A stretch of 9,820 nt of DNA from Roseimaritima sp. (GTDB lineage: Bacteria > Planctomycetota > Planctomycetia > Pirellulales > Pirellulaceae): assembly GCA_007124075.1 (NCBI GenBank), contig SLFV01000409.1:1-9820 (forward strand). Reading direction: 5' to 3'. Below are positions 6,807 to 9,820 of the stretch, piece by piece. The position numbers and the translations under genes are program-made. Numbering within the stretch: position 1 is the stretch's first letter; every line of letters starts with the position of its first letter. A model generated the notes under the pieces. The model ran no database searches, was not told where the DNA came from, and saw only the letters and a list, made by a program, of their open reading frames with translations.

Positions 6807-8258
6807 TTAGCTTCCCGAGCCCATGGACGTCCGAATGATTCGCCAAAGTCCACGCAACCGCCCCCCGAAACGCTTTGCGTGAGATATTTGTAGCGCACCT
6901 AGCAAGGTGGGCAGCGTGCGGGAGTCCACCGCACGAAGATGTGGGGCAAACCGACCACGGCGAACCGCGACTACCTTGGGGGTCGTCATTTGCAATAATC
7001 CCTCACGGCCACGCGTGACACCGTAACCACTGCTCCGACGCCCACCGAAGGGCAAACGTGGATCCGCGGTGGGAACGATCAAATCACCAACCGTTACGTT
7101 GCCTACTTGGAGACAAGATGCCAACTGGCGGGCTTCGCCCGGTGCTGCGAAAATCGAAGCCGCTAAAGCATACCGACAAGCGTTGCAAATGTCAGCGGCC
7201 TGGTTCAAACCAGCAAACCTTTGGATCGTAGCCACCGGTGCAAAGAGGTCGGAATTGGCGATCGGCCAATCTGGACAAACGTGGTCGATGATCACAGGTC
7301 GCATCCGGCCCGTGTTGATCAGACCCGCGGGGTCGACGGGTGCCAAACAGGACACTCCGCCACGTGCTATCGCGTCACCCAGCAGGCTGGCGGCGTCAAC
7401 GCGAGCGGCAGGATGAATTTCGACTTCGGGGCTGTCGCAGAGTTCTTCCCGCAACAGCCGCACGAAAATGTCGGCAATCGTGTCCTGCAAAATCAGACGT
7501 CGAGGACCGATGCAGGATGCACCGGAGTTGATCGTCAAACCAAATCGAACCGCCTGGGCGGCGCGTTTCAGGTCGGCCGAGGCGGAGACGATCACGGCAT
7601 CGCTGCCGCTGAGTTCCAGCACGGCGGGAGTCAAACGCTGGGCGGCACGCTCCAACACCACGCGACCCGTCCGCGCGCTGCCAGTCAAGACGACCAGGTC
7701 GACCCCCGCATCCAGGGCCGCCGTAGCCGTTGCGACCGAACTGTCCAGCACCGTCAGCAGACCCGTAGGCAAGCCGACCGTTTGCAACGCGGCAGCAAAT
7801 TGGTCGCAGACCGGTTCACTGCCCGGTGCCGGTTTCCAAAGGACGGCATTCCCTGCTGCCAAGGCCTGCGCGACTTGTACACCGCCCAGCAGCAGTGGAT
7901 AATTCCACGCCCCCAGCACAAACACGACACCCCAAGGACTTCGCTGCACTTGCGACCGCACGCCCCACAACCAGATGGGCCGGCCCGACGGGCCATAGTT
8001 TCGCGTGCGCAATATACCAGGCCCCTGTTTTGCCAGAAACTGTAACGCATCGCACAACGGAATCAGTTCCGCCGCAACCGTATCAACCGGCGATGTGCGT
8101 TGCGCGTTGCCCGAAGTGGCGATAAAATCGCTAGCAGCGTCCGCCAGCACATGCCGGACGGCTGCAATCAGTTTGCAGCGCTGCCCGACGGGACGCGACT
8201 GCCAGGCTGCCGACGCGAATTCACGCAGGGGGGGCAATTCGGGAACCTGATTGCTCAA
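6807..8258 (-). CDS. Aldehyde dehydrogenase, probable carotenoid-aldehyde dehydrogenase, 483 aa
   Basis: NAD(P)-dependent aldehyde dehydrogenase superfamily. Visible are GAWNYP with oxyanion Asn119, WKPAP with cofactor Lys142, LTGSARTG (191-198) in the cofactor loop, the general base in LELSGSD (Glu215), and the nucleophile in NSGASCIGPRR (Cys249). Two positions are off consensus: LELSGSD replaces LELGG, and NSDLFAPV (335-341) has Asp where the ribose-binding ExFGP Glu is usual. The C-terminal 55 residues are strongly basic, which could favour membrane contact. By context it should oxidise the terminal carotenoid aldehyde to the acid, as AldH does for staphyloxanthin, and a generic fatty or semialdehyde dehydrogenase is the alternative. 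The TTG start is the first possible one because the CPBP gene's TGA is in the same frame two sense codons upstream; GAGG lies 9 bases before it. Confidence 0.88.
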   Translation of the reverse strand: MSNQVPELPPLREFASAAWQSRPVGQRCKLIAAVRHVLADAASDFIATSGNAQRTSPVDTVAAELIPLCDALQFLAKQGPGILRTRNYGPSGRPIWLWGVRSQVQRSPWGVVFVLGAWNYPLLLGGVQVAQALAAGNAVLWKPAPGSEPVCDQFAAALQTVGLPTGLLTVLDSSVATATAALDAGVDLVVLTGSARTGRVVLERAAQRLTPAVLELSGSDAVIVSASADLKRAAQAVRFGLTINSGASCIGPRRLILQDTIADIFVRLLREELCDSPEVEIHPAARVDAASLLGDAIARGGVSCLAPVDPAGLINTGRMRPVIIDHVCPDWPIANSDLFAPVATIQRFAGLNQAADICNACRYALAASIFAAPGEARQLASCLQVGNVTVGDLIVPTADPRLPFGGRRSSGYGVTRGREGLLQMTTPKVVAVRRGRFAPHLRAVDSRTLPTLLGALQISHAKRFGGRLRGLWRIIRTSMGSGS

Positions 8259-8264
8259 ATTGGC

Positions 8265-9266
8265 TCAGCCTCGCAAGGATTCATGGTCCACGTGCTCCGC
8301 AGCACCGTCGGCGGGCATCGCACCGGCACCCGTGGTTTGGGTATCGCGGAGAACGACGAACACGACGCCCAATATCCCTAGGCTTCCGGCAAACAAGACC
8401 ATCAGGGTCGTCGGTAGCGAAGGAAGTTGCAACAACGTCGTTTCATTGTCCGATTCCCACACGGTTGCAACAACCGAAGAGACATTATTGACAAAATGAG
8501 CCAACATGGCCGGAAATATCGATCCGCTGCGATAGCATAACCAACCCATCCAAACGCCCAGCGGGAATACGGCCACAACGTGGACGGGATCGAAGTGAAA
8601 AACCGCAAACGCAGCCGACGCCAAACCAATCCCCAGCCAAGCAGGCAAACGGGTAGTCAGTCGGGTCTGCAGATAACCGCGAAACAATACCTCTTCACAT
8701 ATCGCGGGCACGACACCAATCAGTAAAGCTAATGGAAGCAAATACCCTTGCGCGCCAAAACTGGAAAAAATCTCGCCGATTTCTTCCAACGCGGCACTCT
8801 CTTCCATAAACAAACCAACGACCAGCCCGGAAAGCATCCCCAGCAGCGGTGTTGCGATCGCCCCGGCGATCCAGCCCCATAGCGGCCAATGTCCGCGAAC
8901 CAATCCGATCCGGCGGCGAAAACCAAGCGGTGACAACAGCGAGGCCAACAAGACGGGGACGATTAAGGCAAACTGGGGTAAGCCAACACTAAGACCGAAG
9001 GTCAAAAACGAATGGTGGAGATCGGCAATGATTTCATCAAATTCGATATCCTTTGCAAACGAAGCCCCCGGTGTCTGCAAGAAAGCCGCAACAACAATGA
9101 CGAGGATCGATGTCAGGAGGAACGTGCATAGCGAAGCCGGAAGCACGATCAACAGCGGCCACAGCAAAGCCCGCCGATGATTCTTGATCCTGGGTGACGC
9201 CCGTTGCTCGCTTGGTCCTGCATCCTCGTGGCCGAGCTCAAAATCGTAGGGTTCGCGATCAGTCAT
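8265..9266 (-). CDS. CPBP-family intramembrane metalloprotease (Abi/CAAX protease-like), 333 aa
   Basis: Multi-span membrane protein with all three signatures of the CPBP family (Pfam Abi, PF02517): CEEVLFRGYLQT (Glu191, Glu192, Arg196), FAVFHFDP (His224) and AHFVNN (His257, Asn260/261). These form the Glu/His active site of the Rce1-like glutamate proteases, so the protein should be catalytically competent. Membrane helices are evident near 35-63, 97-113, 129-153, 175-190, 207-225, 228-243 and 286-306. About 30 polar residues precede the first helix and a polar tail follows the last. The ATG at 9266 is 7 bases after the argC TGA, with GGAG 10 bases upstream. A TTG at 9305 would overlap argC and add 13 residues with no clear benefit. 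The substrate is unknown. Prenyl-protein processing, bacteriocin self-immunity and scaffold roles are known for relatives, and nothing here selects among them. Confidence 0.9.
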   Translation of the reverse strand: MTDREPYDFELGHEDAGPSEQRASPRIKNHRRALLWPLLIVLPASLCTFLLTSILVIVVAAFLQTPGASFAKDIEFDEIIADLHHSFLTFGLSVGLPQFALIVPVLLASLLSPLGFRRRIGLVRGHWPLWGWIAGAIATPLLGMLSGLVVGLFMEESAALEEIGEIFSSFGAQGYLLPLALLIGVVPAICEEVLFRGYLQTRLTTRLPAWLGIGLASAAFAVFHFDPVHVVAVFPLGVWMGWLCYRSGSIFPAMLAHFVNNVSSVVATVWESDNETTLLQLPSLPTTLMVLFAGSLGILGVVFVVLRDTQTTGAGAMPADGAAEHVDHESLRG

Positions 9267-9273
9267 GCGTGGG

Positions 9274-9820
9274 TCACTCCAGCCCCAACGCTTGGTCCAG
9301 CCCAAACATGCAATTCATATTCTGAATCGCGGCACCGCTGGCCCCTTTGACGACGTTGTCCAGCACGCAAATCGCGACGATAAAGTTTTCGGTATCGATC
9401 GCGGTCATGTGGACTTGGTTCGTCCCTGTGACGTGTTTCGTGGCAGGGAGGTGATCGACCACTTGAATGAATGGGCAGTCCCGATACTGCCGCAGCCAAA
9501 GTTGTTGAACTCCATCGGCGTCAAGCTCCCCGCGCGGAATGTAGATTGTCGACAGGATTCCACGATCCATGGGGGTCAAATGGGGAGTGAACAACAAATC
9601 GGGAGCATGCCCCGCATAGCGTTCCACGACGTCCACCATTTCCGGCTGATGACGATGCTGGCCAACGCTGTAGGCGGCCAGCGATTCGTTCGCCTCGCAA
9701 AAAAGGTTGGCCAGTTTCGGGGTCCGCCCTGCACCGCTGACTCCACTCTTTGAATCGACAATCACCTGGCCACGGGCGTGCCCCGCCTGGACCAGCGTGG
9801 CGAGCGGCAAAATTGCTGAC
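9274..9820 (-). CDS. argC: N-acetyl-gamma-glutamyl-phosphate reductase, 3' part
   Basis: C-terminal 181 residues of ArgC, which reduces N-acetylglutamyl-5-phosphate to the semialdehyde with NADPH in arginine biosynthesis (cytoplasmic). The family motif VDSKSGVSGAGR is at about fragment residues 21-32, followed by a HRHQPEM motif (55-61), and the C-terminus carries LDNVVKGASGAAIQNMN and FGLDQ, all characteristic of ArgC. The fragment begins just downstream of the expected NPGCY active-site Cys motif, which lies outside the window, so completeness of the active site cannot be judged. The right-hand frame is open to the edge. It is the most upstream minus-strand gene seen and is followed after 7 bases by the CPBP protease gene, so it is probably cotranscribed with the carotenoid block or is the last gene of an upstream unit that reads into it. 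Confidence 0.95.
   Translation of the reverse strand, partial: SAILPLATLVQAGHARGQVIVDSKSGVSGAGRTPKLANLFCEANESLAAYSVGQHRHQPEMVDVVERYAGHAPDLLFTPHLTPMDRGILSTIYIPRGELDADGVQQLWLRQYRDCPFIQVVDHLPATKHVTGTNQVHMTAIDTENFIVAICVLDNVVKGASGAAIQNMNCMFGLDQALGLE

Noticed and set aside
7221..8045. Long open frame (274 codons) on the + strand opposite the aldehyde dehydrogenase
   Set aside because: It lies wholly inside a well-supported gene, has Arg/Gln/His-rich composition typical of an antisense shadow, and shows no motif or ribosome site.
8265..9266. CPBP protease read as an abortive-infection or bacteriocin-immunity gene
   Set aside because: The Pfam name Abi is historical. No bacteriocin precursor, transporter or defence partner is present, and the gene is embedded in a metabolic operon.

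Overview
The window looks like chromosomal DNA of a planctomycete, probably a Rhodopirellula-like member of the Pirellulales. That placement is inference. It rests on moderate GC, frequent GTG/TTG starts, weak Shine-Dalgarno signals, lineage-restricted-looking small proteins, and a carotenoid block of the C30 type known in this phylum. I see no rRNA or tRNA gene, insertion sequence, phage gene, CRISPR array or integron.

Layout. On the + strand, positions 1-719 hold the 3' part of a histone-deacetylase-superfamily enzyme most like class IV (HDAC11). It is followed by an unrecognised secreted protein (836-1723). A minus-strand HNH nuclease (1760-2365) converges on that protein. The nuclease is divergent, across a 500-base intergenic region, from a small cysteine-rich probable zinc protein (2867-3172, +). 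From 3223 to the right edge everything is on the minus strand and tightly packed. In transcription order it is argC (3' part), a CPBP-family intramembrane protease, an aldehyde dehydrogenase, a CrtN/CrtP-type carotenoid desaturase/oxygenase, a PlsC-type acyltransferase and a GT2 glycosyltransferase resembling CrtQ. Junctions are 7, 6, 36 and 60 bases, and the last is a 4-base GTGA overlap.

How the genes work together. The last four genes fit a staphyloxanthin-like tailoring route. The desaturase/oxygenase would oxidise a C30 terminal methyl to an aldehyde. The aldehyde dehydrogenase would make the carboxylic acid, the glycosyltransferase would add a sugar, and the acyltransferase would add a fatty acid to the sugar. 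Early steps (squalene or dehydrosqualene synthesis and the first desaturase) are not in the window. The roles are assigned from family motifs and gene order. The C30 route itself is known for planctomycetes. The less expected points are a PlsC-fold acyltransferase where Staphylococcus uses CrtO, a CPBP protease inside the operon, and linkage to argC.
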